From Marinobacter gudaonensis (lineage in GTDB: Bacteria > Pseudomonadota > Gammaproteobacteria > Pseudomonadales > Oleiphilaceae): a stretch of DNA of 64,000 bases. The position numbers and the translations under genes are program-made. The notes below the pieces were generated by a model. It did not search any database, was not told where the DNA came from, and worked only from the letters and a program-made list of their open reading frames with translations. This document shows, piece by piece, positions 9,062-18,199 of the stretch; positions within the stretch are counted from its first letter, which is position 1; each line of letters begins with the position of its first letter. The stretch covers positions 310,001-374,000 of the forward strand of contig NZ_FOYV01000001.1 of NCBI RefSeq assembly GCF_900115175.1. The letters run 5' to 3'.

Positions 9062-9381
9062 CAAAGCTTCTCCTTTTGCGGCAGTATATCCCTGCGAATC
9101 CTCACCGGCTGCCTGAACCAGGCCTTTCTGCAGGATCAGGCAATGACCTCGCAGAATTCGGCAAGCGAAACCTGAGAGACCCAAAGGGCTCCGCAGAATC
9201 AGGCAAGCTTTCCGCAGTAACCCGATACCGTCTTTGATCTCAGATTCTCTATCGTTTCTGGTCTGTTGGGAATACTCCCTGTCGAATCCGGAGGCCCCCA
9301 ACCGACTAGACAAGCAATCCCACCGATTACTTGGAACGGGTAATGCCCACAAGGCGATCCCGAATACTGGAGCGAGGAACC
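9062..9381. other. Intergenic control region between araC-like gene and RND operon
   Basis: A 320-base divergent gap. Its left half holds the phased repeats at 9130-9229. The right half (9230-9381) carries no repeat or hairpin that I can support and should contain the efflux promoter. Confidence 0.6.
9130..9229 (+). promoter_or_regulatory. Helically phased direct repeats, candidate AraC-family operator
   Basis: Near-identical 16-mers GCAGGATCAGGCAATG (9130), GCAGAATTCGGCAAGC (9151) and GCAGAATCAGGCAAGC (9193) are followed by a degenerate copy GCAGTAACCCGATACC (9214). Starts are 21, 42 and 21 bp apart, exactly two, four and two helical turns, so all copies lie on one face. AraC-family proteins bind such direct half-sites. 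The block lies 69-168 bp upstream of the araC-like gene and 150-250 bp upstream of the efflux operon. Confidence 0.65.
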
Positions 9382-10572
9382 ATGGAAAGTCCGATTGCAA
9401 GAAAATACCCAATCAAGGGTCCCTTGGCAGGCCTGGCCGTTATCCTGGCGTTACTGTTGAGTGGCTGCGAGGTAAAAAGCGACGTGGCATCGGCCATGCC
9501 TCCACCGCCGGAGGTTGATGTAGCGGAGGTAGTGCAAGAAGGAGTTACTCTTTGGGAGTCCTTTACTGGCCGGGTGGCGTCGCCGGAAACGGTCGAGTTG
9601 CGGCCCCGGGTGAGCGGCTATATCACCGAGGTGGCTTTTGAAGAGGGCGAGATGGTAAAGGCCGGTGATCTGCTGTTCCAGATTGATCAGCGACCCTACC
9701 AGGCACGACTGGAGGCCGCTCGCGCCGACCTCGCCCTGGCGGAAAGTCAGCTTGAATTGGCCCGCAGCGAGGCCGGTCGGGCAGAGTCGTTGTTGGCGAG
9801 CCGTGCCATTTCCCGGGAAGAATACGACCAGCGTAATGCCGCCCTGATGAGCGCCCGGGCACGTGTTCAGGCCGCCCGTGCGGCACTGGATACCGCCGAG
9901 CTGGACCTGCAATACACCCGGGTGACGGCGCCGGTCAGCGGACGGGCGGGACGTGCCCTGATTACCCGTGGCAACCTTGCCAACGCCGACCAGAGCCTTC
10001 TTACCACAGTGGTGTCTGTCGACCCGCTGCACGTCTACTTTGACGCTGACGAGAAGGCGGGCATCAACAGCCAGGAACTTCTGGCCGATGGTGGCCGGCC
10101 CAACGTGCGCATCGCCCTGGATAACGAAACCGATCACCCTTACCTGGGCACGCTGGATTTCATCGACAACCAGGTGAATCCGGGCACCGGTACCTTGCAG
10201 CACCGGGCTGTGCTTGCCAATCCGGACGGGCTGATCCGGCCGGGCCAGTTTGCCCGTGTTGAAATGCCGGTGCTCCGGATCGACAAGGCACTGCTGGTTC
10301 AGCGCAAAGCGGTGTTGGCTGATCAGGACCGTCGTTATGTGTATGTGGTGGATGCCAACAATCGGGCGACGCCAAAGCACGTGGACACTGGCCGCCAGGT
10401 CGGCGACCTGTTGGTAATTCACGACGGGCTGTCCGCCGGTGAACGGGTCATTATCAATGGCGTGCAGAAGGTTTTCGGTGCGGGTATGGAAGTGCGGCCC
10501 CAGCTGATCGCCATGAAGGAACCGGCACCCACTGAGAACGCCGTAGCGTCGGCTCAGGAGCTGGCAGAATGA
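9382..10572 (+). CDS. RND efflux periplasmic adaptor lipoprotein (MexE-like)
   Basis: A 396-residue membrane fusion protein joining an inner-membrane RND pump to its outer-membrane channel. A lipoprotein signal peptide ends at LLLSGC, so the mature protein is lipid-anchored in the inner membrane. The lipoyl/barrel-sandwich half (VELRPRVSGYITEVAFEEGE) precedes the alpha-hairpin coiled coil (about 110-170) and returns through TRVTAPVSGRAGRALITRGN, as in AcrA/MexE. The start has GAGGAACC just before the ATG. It overlaps the pump gene by 4 nt (ATGA). Confidence 0.9.
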   Translation: MESPIARKYPIKGPLAGLAVILALLLSGCEVKSDVASAMPPPPEVDVAEVVQEGVTLWESFTGRVASPETVELRPRVSGYITEVAFEEGEMVKAGDLLFQIDQRPYQARLEAARADLALAESQLELARSEAGRAESLLASRAISREEYDQRNAALMSARARVQAARAALDTAELDLQYTRVTAPVSGRAGRALITRGNLANADQSLLTTVVSVDPLHVYFDADEKAGINSQELLADGGRPNVRIALDNETDHPYLGTLDFIDNQVNPGTGTLQHRAVLANPDGLIRPGQFARVEMPVLRIDKALLVQRKAVLADQDRRYVYVVDANNRATPKHVDTGRQVGDLLVIHDGLSAGERVIINGVQKVFGAGMEVRPQLIAMKEPAPTENAVASAQELAE

Positions 10573-13500
10573 ATTTCTCCCGTTTCTTTGTTGACCGGCC
10601 CATATTCGCGGCGGTCCTCTCGATCATCATTTTTGCCATTGGCCTGATCTCCATTCCCAACCTCCCGGTGAGTGAGTATCCGGAAGTGGTCCCGCCTTCG
10701 GTGGTTGTGCGCACCGTGTATCCCGGTGCAAACCCGAAAGAAATCGCGGAAACGGTAGCAACGCCGCTGGAGGAAGCCATCAGCGGTGTTGAGGACATGA
10801 TGTACTTCAAATCGGTAGCGGGTTCGGACGGCGTACTGCAGATGACCGTAACCTTCCGACCGGGCACCAATGCCGAAGACGCCACCGTACGAGTGCAGAA
10901 CCGCGTGAGCCAGGCGCTGGCCCGGTTGCCGGAGGAGGTGAGGCGGCAGGGTGTGACTACCCAGAAGCAGTCGCCGACCTTCCTGATGGTGGTTCACCTG
11001 ACCTCACCGGGCGGCACCTATGACACGCTGTATTTGCGCAACTATGCGCGCCTGCATGTACGTGATCGTCTGGCCCGGATTCAGGGAGTAGGGGATGCGC
11101 AGATCTTCGGCGGTGGCGACTACGCCATGCGCGCCTGGCTTGATCCGGAGCGAATCGCGGCCAGGGGGCTGACTGCCGGCGACGTGGTACGTGCGATGCG
11201 GGAGCAGAACGTGCAGGTGTCGGCCGGCCAGATTGGCGCGGAACCCGTGCCGGACAGTGATTTCCTGACCCTGATCAACGCCCGCGGCCGGCTGGAGACC
11301 GTGGAGGAGTTTGGCAACATCGTGCTCAAGCGGGGCGACAACGGCGAGCTCCTGCGCCTCAATGACGTTGCCCGCCTTGAGATGGGTGCGGGTAATTACA
11401 CCCTGCGCTCCCAGCTGGATGGCAAGGATGCCGTTGCCATTGGTATATTCCAGGCCCCGGAAGCGAACGCGCTTGAGATCCGGGATGAAGTGATCGCCAC
11501 CATGGATGAACTGGCCACCCGGTTCCCGAATGACGTCAAGTACGAAGCCGTCTACGACACCACCATTTTCGTCAGTGATTCCATCAAGTCGGTGGTCGCC
11601 ACGCTGTTGGAAGCAGTGTTGCTGGTTGTTCTGGTAGTCACGTTGTTCCTGCAAACCTGGCGGGCCTCGATCATTCCGCTTCTGGCGGTGCCGGTATCGG
11701 TGATTGGCACGTTCGGTGCGCTGTACCTGCTGGGCTACTCCATCAACACCCTCACGCTGTTCGGCCTGGTGCTGGCCATCGGCATCGTAGTGGATGATGC
11801 CATCGTGGTGGTGGAGAACGTGGAGCGCAACATTGAAGAGGGCAGAACGCCCCTGGCGGCCGCCCATCAGGCCATGAAGGAAGTTTCAGGCCCCATCATC
11901 GCCATTGGCCTGGTGTTGTGTGCCGTGTTCATCCCGATGGCGTTTCTGTCTGGTGTGACGGGCCAGTTTTACCGCCAGTTTGCGGTTACCATCGCCATAT
12001 CCACGGTAATCTCCACCATCAACTCCCTGACCCTGTCTCCGGCACTGGCGGCCATGTTGCTCAAACACCACGAAGCACCCAAGGACCGGCTGCAACGGGT
12101 GATTGATGCTCTGTTTGGCTGGGTATTCCACCCGTTCAACCGGTTCTTCAATGCCAGCGCCGAGAAATACCAGGGTGGCGTATCCCGCTCCCTGCGCCGC
12201 CGGGGCTCGGTATTCGTGGTGTATGCGCTGTTGCTGGCCGGCACCGGGATGATGTTCAAGGTTGTACCGCCGGGTTTCATCCCGATCCAGGACAAGCTGT
12301 ACCTGATCGCCGGCGTGAAGCTGCCCGAAGGCGCCTCCCTTGAGCGCACCGATCAGTTGCTGCAGCAGGTGACCGATATCGCCATGGAGACCGAAGGCGT
12401 CGCCAACGCGGTCGCCTTTCCGGGGCTGAACGCGCTGCAGTTCACCAACACCTCGAATACCGGTGTGGTGTTCTTCCCCCTGAAGCCCTTTGAAGAGCGC
12501 AGCCTCAGTGCCGGGGAGATCAACGCCCAGATCAACCAGAAGATCAGCGGGCTGAAGGACGGCTTTGCCTTCTCGTTCATGCCTCCCCCCATCCTCGGCC
12601 TGGGCAATGGCTCGGGCTACCAGTTGTTCATAGAGGATCGGGCAAACCTGGGCTATGGCGCTTTGCAGGATGCCGTTAACCAGTTCCAGGGCGCCATCGC
12701 CCAGACACCGGGCATGGGTTACCCAATCAGCAGCTACCAGGCCAACGTGCCGCAGCTGGATGCCGAAGTCGACAGGCTCAAGGCCAAGGCCCAGGGTGTT
12801 CCCCTCACAGAGCTGTTCGATACTCTGCAAACCTACCTTGGCTCCACGTACGTGAACGACTTCAACCGCTTCGGCCGTACCTGGCAGGTCATTGCCCAGG
12901 CGGATGCCCCGTACCGCGACAGCGTGGAGGATATTGCCCGGTTGAAGACCCGCAATGCCGAGGGCGAAATGGTGCCCATTGGCTCCATGGTAGAGATTCG
13001 CCAGAGCTTCGGCCCGGACCCTGTGCTGAGATACAACGGCTACCCGGCGGCGGACATCGCCGGCGAGGCAGACCCGCGGGTATTGTCGTCCGCCCAGGCC
13101 ATGGACACGCTGGGGGCGCTCGCAGGCCAGGTTCTGCCAGCGGGCATGGATTTCGAGTGGACCGACCTCAGTTACCAGCAGGCGAACCAGAGCAATGCCG
13201 CTCTGGTGGTATTTCCGCTCGCAATACTGCTCGTGTTCCTGGTACTGGCCGCGCTGTATGAGAGCTGGACCTTGCCCCTGGCTGTCATCCTCATCGTGCC
13301 CATGTGTATGTTGTCGGCCCTCATTGGCGTGTGGTTTGGCGGTGGCGACAACAACATCTTTGTTCAGGTAGGGCTTGTGGTGCTGATTGGCCTGGCCTGT
13401 AAGAACGCCATATTGATTGTCGAGTTCGCCCGGGAGCTGGAGCTGCAAGGCCGTGGTGTGGTGGAGGCTGCGCTGGAGGCCTGCCGGTTACGCCTGCGGC

Positions 13501-13772
13501 CGATCATCATGACCTCCATTACCTTCACAGCCGCGGTGGTGCCGTTGGTACTGGCCACCGGTGCCGGCGCCGAGGTTCGCCAGGCCCTGGGCACAGCGGT
13601 ATTTGCCGGCATGGTAGGCGTAACATTGTTCGGGCTGTTCCTGACGCCGGTGTTCTATGTGGCCCTGCGCAAGCTCTCCGGCAGTTACCGCCTGAAGAGT
13701 CACCACAGCTCAACACTGATCTGCGACGATGAGCCCGACGACGCATCTCTGCCAGGAGGTAGCCATGCCTAA
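10569..13772 (+). CDS. RND multidrug efflux permease (AcrB/MexF type, HAE1)
   Basis: A 1067-residue inner-membrane proton/drug antiporter with the normal 12-helix, two-loop layout: helix 1 at 10-30, a large periplasmic loop, helices 2-6 around 340-500, a second loop, then helices 8-12 after 880. The proton-relay aspartate pair is in GIVVDDAIVVVENVERN. The N-terminal MNFSRFFVDRPIFAAVLSI is the family hallmark. ATGA overlap with the adaptor gene and overlap with the channel gene show one transcript. Closest in style to MexF; substrates cannot be read from sequence. Confidence 0.93.
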   Translation: MNFSRFFVDRPIFAAVLSIIIFAIGLISIPNLPVSEYPEVVPPSVVVRTVYPGANPKEIAETVATPLEEAISGVEDMMYFKSVAGSDGVLQMTVTFRPGTNAEDATVRVQNRVSQALARLPEEVRRQGVTTQKQSPTFLMVVHLTSPGGTYDTLYLRNYARLHVRDRLARIQGVGDAQIFGGGDYAMRAWLDPERIAARGLTAGDVVRAMREQNVQVSAGQIGAEPVPDSDFLTLINARGRLETVEEFGNIVLKRGDNGELLRLNDVARLEMGAGNYTLRSQLDGKDAVAIGIFQAPEANALEIRDEVIATMDELATRFPNDVKYEAVYDTTIFVSDSIKSVVATLLEAVLLVVLVVTLFLQTWRASIIPLLAVPVSVIGTFGALYLLGYSINTLTLFGLVLAIGIVVDDAIVVVENVERNIEEGRTPLAAAHQAMKEVSGPIIAIGLVLCAVFIPMAFLSGVTGQFYRQFAVTIAISTVISTINSLTLSPALAAMLLKHHEAPKDRLQRVIDALFGWVFHPFNRFFNASAEKYQGGVSRSLRRRGSVFVVYALLLAGTGMMFKVVPPGFIPIQDKLYLIAGVKLPEGASLERTDQLLQQVTDIAMETEGVANAVAFPGLNALQFTNTSNTGVVFFPLKPFEERSLSAGEINAQINQKISGLKDGFAFSFMPPPILGLGNGSGYQLFIEDRANLGYGALQDAVNQFQGAIAQTPGMGYPISSYQANVPQLDAEVDRLKAKAQGVPLTELFDTLQTYLGSTYVNDFNRFGRTWQVIAQADAPYRDSVEDIARLKTRNAEGEMVPIGSMVEIRQSFGPDPVLRYNGYPAADIAGEADPRVLSSAQAMDTLGALAGQVLPAGMDFEWTDLSYQQANQSNAALVVFPLAILLVFLVLAALYESWTLPLAVILIVPMCMLSALIGVWFGGGDNNIFVQVGLVVLIGLACKNAILIVEFARELELQGRGVVEAALEACRLRLRPIIMTSITFTAAVVPLVLATGAGAEVRQALGTAVFAGMVGVTLFGLFLTPVFYVALRKLSGSYRLKSHHSSTLICDDEPDDASLPGGSHA

Positions 13773-15159
13773 CATACTTGCCATAGCCGTTACCCTGCTG
13801 GTGTTGACCGGCTGTGCCGTAGGTCCGGATTACCAGGCCCCTGCCACACCGGAGCCAAAAGCCTACTCCGAAGGCCAGGCGATGGTTGCCGGAGAGCATG
13901 ACCAGCAGCTTTTCTGGCAAGGGTTCGAAGACCCTATACTGGAACGGCTGATTGACCAGACCCTGGCCGCGAACCACACGCTGGAGGCCGCAGCGGCCCG
14001 ATATCAGCGTTCGGCGGCGCTGTTGTACGGTGCGGAATGGGAGCAATGGCCGGAGCTCTCAGTGAATGCCGAGGCCTCCGAGCAGTATCTTGCGGATATC
14101 GAACAGACGCCTCCGGGTGGTGGCCCTGAGCGAGTCCAGCGTTTCCAGGCCGGTATTGCCGCCACCTGGGAGCTGGACCTGTTCGGGCGCCTGAGGCGGG
14201 CCACGGAAGCCCAGCGTGCTGAATTACAGGCCTCGGGCGAAGACCTCGCGGCGGCTCAGGTAGCGTTGGTCGGACAGCTCGCCAGCAATTACTTTGAACT
14301 TCGGGGACTTCAGCAGCAGTATCAGGTTGCTTTGCAGAGCGTGGCGTTGCAGCGAGAATCCCTCGACATTGTAACTGCCAGGGTGAGCGCGGGGCGGGGC
14401 ACCGAGTTTGATCAGGTCCGGGCCAGTGCCCAGTTGGAGCAGACCCGCGCTGAACTGGCTACCTTACAGGCCGGCATAGGGGCCGCCATGCACCGAGTGG
14501 CGGTACTCACCGGCCAGCCGCCCACCGCGCTCGTGGATCTGTTGTCGGGGCCGGGGCGGTTGCCGGAAGCTCTGCCAGTAATACCCGTGGACAGCCCCGG
14601 CGAGGTCCTGCGACGGCGCCCAGATGTTGCCGCTGCGGAACGCCGCCTGGCCGCAGCCACCGCCCGCATTGGTGTCGCTACCGCCGATCTGTTCCCCAGG
14701 TTTACCCTGAGTGGCCTGCTTGGCTCGGTGGCTGCCGATGCCAGCGACCTGTTTACAGGCCCTGCGGAAACCCGACGGGTGGCGCTGGGCATCGACTGGA
14801 CCTTCCTGAACCAGGGCAGGGTGCGTGCCCGCATCGAGGCAGCGGGTGCCGGAAGCCGGGAGGCGTTGGCCAACTACCAGCAAACCGTACTCGAAGCGCT
14901 GGAAGAAACCGAGACACGGCTGGTGCGGTATCAACGAGCCCAGCAAAGGGAAGAGCGGTTGGCCCTGGCGATGGACCACGCTGAGCGGGCCGTTGAGCTT
15001 GCCAGGGAGCGTTACCGGGAAGGCCTGGTGGGTTTCTTCGAAGTGCTCGATGCCGAGCAGTCGTTTACCGCCGTTCGTGATGAAGTGGTACGCAGCCGCA
15101 CCGCGGTAGTTCTGTCCATGGTGGATGTTTATCGCTCACTGGCTGGCCAGCCGGGGTAG
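13765..15159 (+). CDS. Outer-membrane efflux channel lipoprotein (OprN/NodT family)
   Basis: A 464-residue TolC-like channel. The signal peptide ends in the lipobox LTGC, followed by AVGPDYQAPATPEP, the standard start of NodT/OprM-family channels. Two internally similar outer-membrane-factor repeats form the body (for example ATWELDLFGRLRRATEAQRA and GIDWTFLNQGRVRARIEAAG). ATG 13765 has AGGAGGT five bases upstream and lies inside the last codons of the permease gene, so this is the third gene of the efflux operon. Confidence 0.92.
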   Translation: MPNILAIAVTLLVLTGCAVGPDYQAPATPEPKAYSEGQAMVAGEHDQQLFWQGFEDPILERLIDQTLAANHTLEAAAARYQRSAALLYGAEWEQWPELSVNAEASEQYLADIEQTPPGGGPERVQRFQAGIAATWELDLFGRLRRATEAQRAELQASGEDLAAAQVALVGQLASNYFELRGLQQQYQVALQSVALQRESLDIVTARVSAGRGTEFDQVRASAQLEQTRAELATLQAGIGAAMHRVAVLTGQPPTALVDLLSGPGRLPEALPVIPVDSPGEVLRRRPDVAAAERRLAAATARIGVATADLFPRFTLSGLLGSVAADASDLFTGPAETRRVALGIDWTFLNQGRVRARIEAAGAGSREALANYQQTVLEALEETETRLVRYQRAQQREERLALAMDHAERAVELARERYREGLVGFFEVLDAEQSFTAVRDEVVRSRTAVVLSMVDVYRSLAGQPG

Positions 15160-15170
15160 TCGCCGCCGAC

Positions 15171-15192
15171 AGGCTGCCCTCCGGGGCAGCCT
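15171..15192 (+). terminator. Hairpin after the efflux operon
   Basis: Perfect 9-bp stem AGGCTGCCC / GGGCAGCCT with a TCCG tetraloop, 11 bases after the channel gene stop. The following CCTGTTAA lacks a strong T-run, so termination strength is uncertain. Confidence 0.6.
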
Positions 15193-15298
15193 CCTGTTAA
15201 ACCGAATTCGCATTCAATAACGTATTTCTCCTTATAAAGGCTGAACATGCTACCTTTTAAGGGAAGCCAAGCCATGGGGCCAGAGGGCAGTAAACATG

Positions 15299-15706
15299 AT
15301 GCGAACCGAATTCCTCCAGAATCTGATCCGTCAGCTTTCACCGAAGCTGGACCCGGTGTCTTATGTGTACTGCACCGTACCGAAAGCGCGGTACGGCGAA
15401 CTGGAACATCTCAGGCCTATAGTAAGCATTGCCGAACTGGAGGGACTCACACTGGTGATTCCGCTTGAACAGGCGAAGGATGAGGGTTTGGATTATTACC
15501 GGGTTTTTCGCCGAATCACCCTGGAAGGACACTCCAGCCTTGAGGCACTCGGGCTCACCTCCGTAGTCACCAGCCTGCTGGCCGAGCGGGGCATTACAAC
15601 CAATGTGATCGCCGGTTTTTACCACGACCATATGTTCGTGCCGAATGACCGCACAGATGAGGCCCTGCGGGCGCTCAAGGAACTGGCTGAAAACCCGGAA
15701 GGTTAA
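15299..15706 (+). CDS. ACT-domain protein (DUF2241-like)
   Basis: A small cytoplasmic protein of 135 residues (ATG 15299; a second in-frame ATG at 15296 is equally possible, with GAGGGC upstream). The body PVSYVYCTVPKARYGELEHL ... LEGLTLVIPLEQA ... EGHSSLEALGLTSVVTSLLA ... VPNDRTDEALRALKEL resembles the two ACT-like folds of the DUF2241 family. Such proteins are thought to bind small ligands, but the ligand is not known. It stands alone between the efflux operon and the binding protein gene. Confidence 0.75.
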   Translation: MRTEFLQNLIRQLSPKLDPVSYVYCTVPKARYGELEHLRPIVSIAELEGLTLVIPLEQAKDEGLDYYRVFRRITLEGHSSLEALGLTSVVTSLLAERGITTNVIAGFYHDHMFVPNDRTDEALRALKELAENPEG

Positions 15707-15792
15707 GTCGTCTGGCCAGGCTGCACGCCAGGTATCGCAGAGGTGCAGGCGACCGCAGAAACGAGTGAGAGGAGGGCGTAATGTGTCCGTCC

Positions 15793-17040
15793 TCAGCGGC
15801 TCGCTTCGGCTGGTGCAAAACCGAAGATCATGATTCTGGCAGCTTCCAGACCTTCTGTTACGGCCTCTATGTTTCCGGTACTGAGGTAGTCAGCCAGTAA
15901 AGGGGTTGCCAGGTGATCGAAAGCAGGGGACGTATCCCGGTCAAAGTATTGAGCAAGTCCCGCCGCTCCGTTTATCAATTCGGCACCCTCCCTTACAAAC
16001 CGGTCCTTGCCGACAGTACTTTCCTTGTTTGGTGGAAGGTAACCCAGATCTTTATTAAGCATTGTTGGAACATCCGCACGTGCGATGAATCGTAGAAAGG
16101 CTTTTGCTTCGTCTACTTTCGTTGTGCTTTTGGGGATCATAAACACATCGGTTGGTGCATCTTCGTAGATGGGGATGTTCTTATTGATGCTGGGAAAGGG
16201 CATAAAACCGATGTCTTGAAAGAGTGGGTCTTTGATTGGCCATCTGCTGGCCACAAAGTTGCCCAGCAACATAAAGCCAATCTTTTTACGATAAAAAAAC
16301 GGAAGCACGCCGTCCCAGTCATAATTTTCATGGCCTTCATTGAAAAAATCGTTATCGATTAACCTTTTCCACTCAATCAAGACCTTCTGTACTCGTCCAT
16401 CGTGAAAGGAAACGTTGCCACTGAGCAGCTCCAGATGAAAATCCAGGCCATTCATACGAAGATTGATGTAATCAAACCAGGCTGCGGCAGGCCAATTCTG
16501 GCGGGTTCCGATCCCAATCGGAGTAATGCCAGCTTCCTTCATTCTGCTTAGTATCGCAATAAAGGACTCCCAATCCTCAGGCGCACCGCCGAACTCTTCA
16601 ATCATGGATTTCCTGAAGAAAAGGCCCCAGTGATAGTAGGCAAATGGAATCGCGTAGACTTGTCCATTAAATGTGACGCCCGGCTTAAAGTGTAAGAACT
16701 GTTCGTCGTAATTTTCCGTGTTCCAAAGCTCGGTGATGGGCAGAATCAAACCTTTCTCTGCATATAGATACAGGCGTTGCGACGCACTCCAGAACATGAC
16801 ATCCGGTGTATTTTTCCCTTCGATTAACCAGACGGGCACTTTTCGTTTGTAACCAAGATCTGTTTCGACAACAGACAGGACCTTGATCCCAGTTTCGAAC
16901 TGAAATTGCTGGAAGATTTCTTCGAATTTATCGCGCTGGTTTGGCTGGAGTTGGAGACTGACACGAATTTCCTGAGCAGAGAGAAGGCTCGCGGCGCCGA
17001 AAAACAAACAGACGAAAAGTAGTGCATCCCTGAAATTCAT
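15793..17040 (-). CDS. Orphan extracellular solute-binding protein (sugar type)
   Basis: A 415-residue periplasmic protein with a Sec signal peptide cut after LLSAQ. The fold markers are those of family 1 (carbohydrate) binding proteins: VWLIEGKNTPDVMFWSASQR, YAIPFAYYHWGLFFRKSMIE, and AKAFLRFIARAD near the C-terminus. No permease or ATPase gene adjoins it, so transport partners, if any, are elsewhere; a sensory role is also possible. The gene is visibly more AT-rich than its left-hand neighbours. It starts about 95 bp outside the left repeat array of the island, so the insertion would have cut its promoter region. Confidence 0.82.
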   Translation of the reverse strand: MNFRDALLFVCLFFGAASLLSAQEIRVSLQLQPNQRDKFEEIFQQFQFETGIKVLSVVETDLGYKRKVPVWLIEGKNTPDVMFWSASQRLYLYAEKGLILPITELWNTENYDEQFLHFKPGVTFNGQVYAIPFAYYHWGLFFRKSMIEEFGGAPEDWESFIAILSRMKEAGITPIGIGTRQNWPAAAWFDYINLRMNGLDFHLELLSGNVSFHDGRVQKVLIEWKRLIDNDFFNEGHENYDWDGVLPFFYRKKIGFMLLGNFVASRWPIKDPLFQDIGFMPFPSINKNIPIYEDAPTDVFMIPKSTTKVDEAKAFLRFIARADVPTMLNKDLGYLPPNKESTVGKDRFVREGAELINGAAGLAQYFDRDTSPAFDHLATPLLADYLSTGNIEAVTEGLEAARIMIFGFAPAEASR

Positions 17041-17133
17041 GTGTAGTGCCCATTCGTGGACGTAATCGGGTGCAGCTGAGGCTTCCAGCCATGATTAGAG
17101 AATAGGAGGTAGCGTGAGGATCAGCCAATTTTA

Positions 17134-17274
17134 TGTGGACGACCACACATAGTACTAAATTTCCGCCACGGTATATCAGTGGCTTACCTGCCAACATCCA
17201 CACAAAATGCTAAACAACCTTAATGTAGATTCGAGAATAGGGCGCTCATTTCGGTTTCCACACAAAGTGCTAAA
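17134..17274 (+). repeat. Left-end repeat array of the putative mobile island
   Basis: Three direct 17-mers: CCACACATAGTACTAAA (17143-17159), CCACACAAAATGCTAAA (17198-17214) and CCACACAAAGTGCTAAA (17258-17274), 55 and 60 bp apart. The outermost copy is preceded by TGTGGACGA (17134), and positions 17136-17159 match the inverted outermost copy at 40933-40956 with one mismatch in 24. The arrangement resembles separated transposase-binding sites at the left end of Tn7-like elements. Confidence 0.75.
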
Positions 17275-17446
17275 TTTGGCGTCCGACTCGGAGTTTGGAA
17301 TAGTTTCCTTGGAATGGATAGATTGGAGGTAAGCAGCAAGCCTTCTCAGCAGGGACGCAACTAAACAAAAGCGAACTTTTTACTGCCCCACGATGGGAAG
17401 TCCACAGCCATTTTAAAGCCGTCCTTGGGAACGCCTAATGACCTCT

Positions 17447-17464
17447 CCGTTGGTAACGAACCGG
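17447..17464 (+). promoter_or_regulatory. Island motif site 1 (phasin-like gene)
   Basis: CCGTTGGTAACGAACCGG, 172 bp upstream of the start at 17636 and in the same direction. It matches the right half CGAACCG of the island consensus; the left half is weak. Confidence 0.5.
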
Positions 17465-17635
17465 ATGCTCGTTCAGTGAACCTGAAAAGCTCAGAATCTT
17501 TTTGCAGTTAGTGTGATCATTCTAATTCTTGAGCATATGGTGCATATATCGATTGAAACAGCGGCCACAAAAAGTGAGCCGAACGATGCAGATTTCAATT
17601 TCGAAAACATGCATTAAAACCTTAAAGGAAAGATC

Positions 17636-18004
17636 ATGGGTAAGCTTAAGACATATCAAGAACAGCTTCAGGAAATCGTAGAGAAGGGTATCAACGCAGC
17701 TGAAGAGCAGCAGAAAAAGCTGGCTTCCAAGCCGTTCGAATACGCTGAAAAATTTGAAAATGATGTTCGTGAGTACAGCGTTACAACTCTTCGCACCCGT
17801 TACTACGACTACAGCGAGAGCCTGTTCGAGCAACTGCGCGCTCTGAACACCCGTTTCGGTAGCTTCGCTGCTGATCTGGTTGCCAAGCTTGAGAAAGAAG
17901 TTGTTGAAGGCGCTGACGAAGTTGCTGAAGCTGCCGACGCCGTTAAAGAGTCTTTGGAAGAGCAAAAGCCTGCTGCCAAAGAGACTACAACTGCCTCTGC
18001 CTGA
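17636..18004 (+). CDS. Phasin-like amphipathic helical protein
   Basis: A 122-residue protein predicted to be almost wholly helical, with charged heptad-like stretches (YQEQLQEIVEKGINAAEEQQ, FENDVREYSV) and an Ala/Glu/Lys-rich tail ending PAAKETTTASA. No signal peptide or membrane segment. The look resembles phasins or apolipoprotein-like surfactant proteins, but I cannot prove the family. Codon choice (GCT, GAA, CGT, CTG) suggests very high expression, consistent with AAAGGAAAG before the ATG and the strong terminator after it. First gene inside the left end of the island. Confidence 0.6.
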   Translation: MGKLKTYQEQLQEIVEKGINAAEEQQKKLASKPFEYAEKFENDVREYSVTTLRTRYYDYSESLFEQLRALNTRFGSFAADLVAKLEKEVVEGADEVAEAADAVKESLEEQKPAAKETTTASA

Positions 18005-18027
18005 GCAGGCCGGGTTCAGTTGTTGAG

Positions 18028-18052
18028 AGGCCGCCTTAAGGCGGCCTTTTTT
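18028..18052 (+). terminator. Rho-independent terminator after the phasin-like gene
   Basis: Perfect stem AGGCCGCC / GGCGGCCT with a TTAA loop followed by a T-run, 24 bases after the stop codon. Confidence 0.93.
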
Positions 18053-18143
18053 ATGCGTGTTTTATGGCTTTAACGAATATCGGATAGCAGTTCCTTTAAA
18101 CACTAGCCATTTCCTTTGCGCTGCGACACCTTTGCTTTTCTTA

Positions 18144-18163
18144 AGCGCGTTAGCGAACCGACC
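18144..18163 (+). promoter_or_regulatory. Island motif site 2 (first PRC-barrel gene)
   Basis: AGCGCGTTAGCGAACCGACC, a strong match, 147 bp upstream of the gene it points to and about 36 bp upstream of a sigma-E/AlgU-like promoter. Confidence 0.65.
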
Positions 18164-18199
18164 GACCACATCCCTTCGAGTAAGTTAGACCCTGATACT

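Larger units (their letters stand above)
17041..17635. other. Non-coding region holding the left end of the island
   Basis: 595 bases without a credible gene. It contains the three-copy repeat array (17143-17274), then about 170 bases with nothing recognisable, then the island motif at 17447-17464 and an AT-rich leader before the next gene. Confidence 0.7.

Noticed and set aside
9062..9412. N-terminal extension of the AraC-like protein to 9412
   Set aside because: The extension is low-quality sequence over the repeat-bearing control region, and ATG 9061 has a good ribosome site.
11886..13448. 520-codon minus-strand frame inside the RND permease gene
   Set aside because: Shadow of a high-GC gene; no domain pattern.
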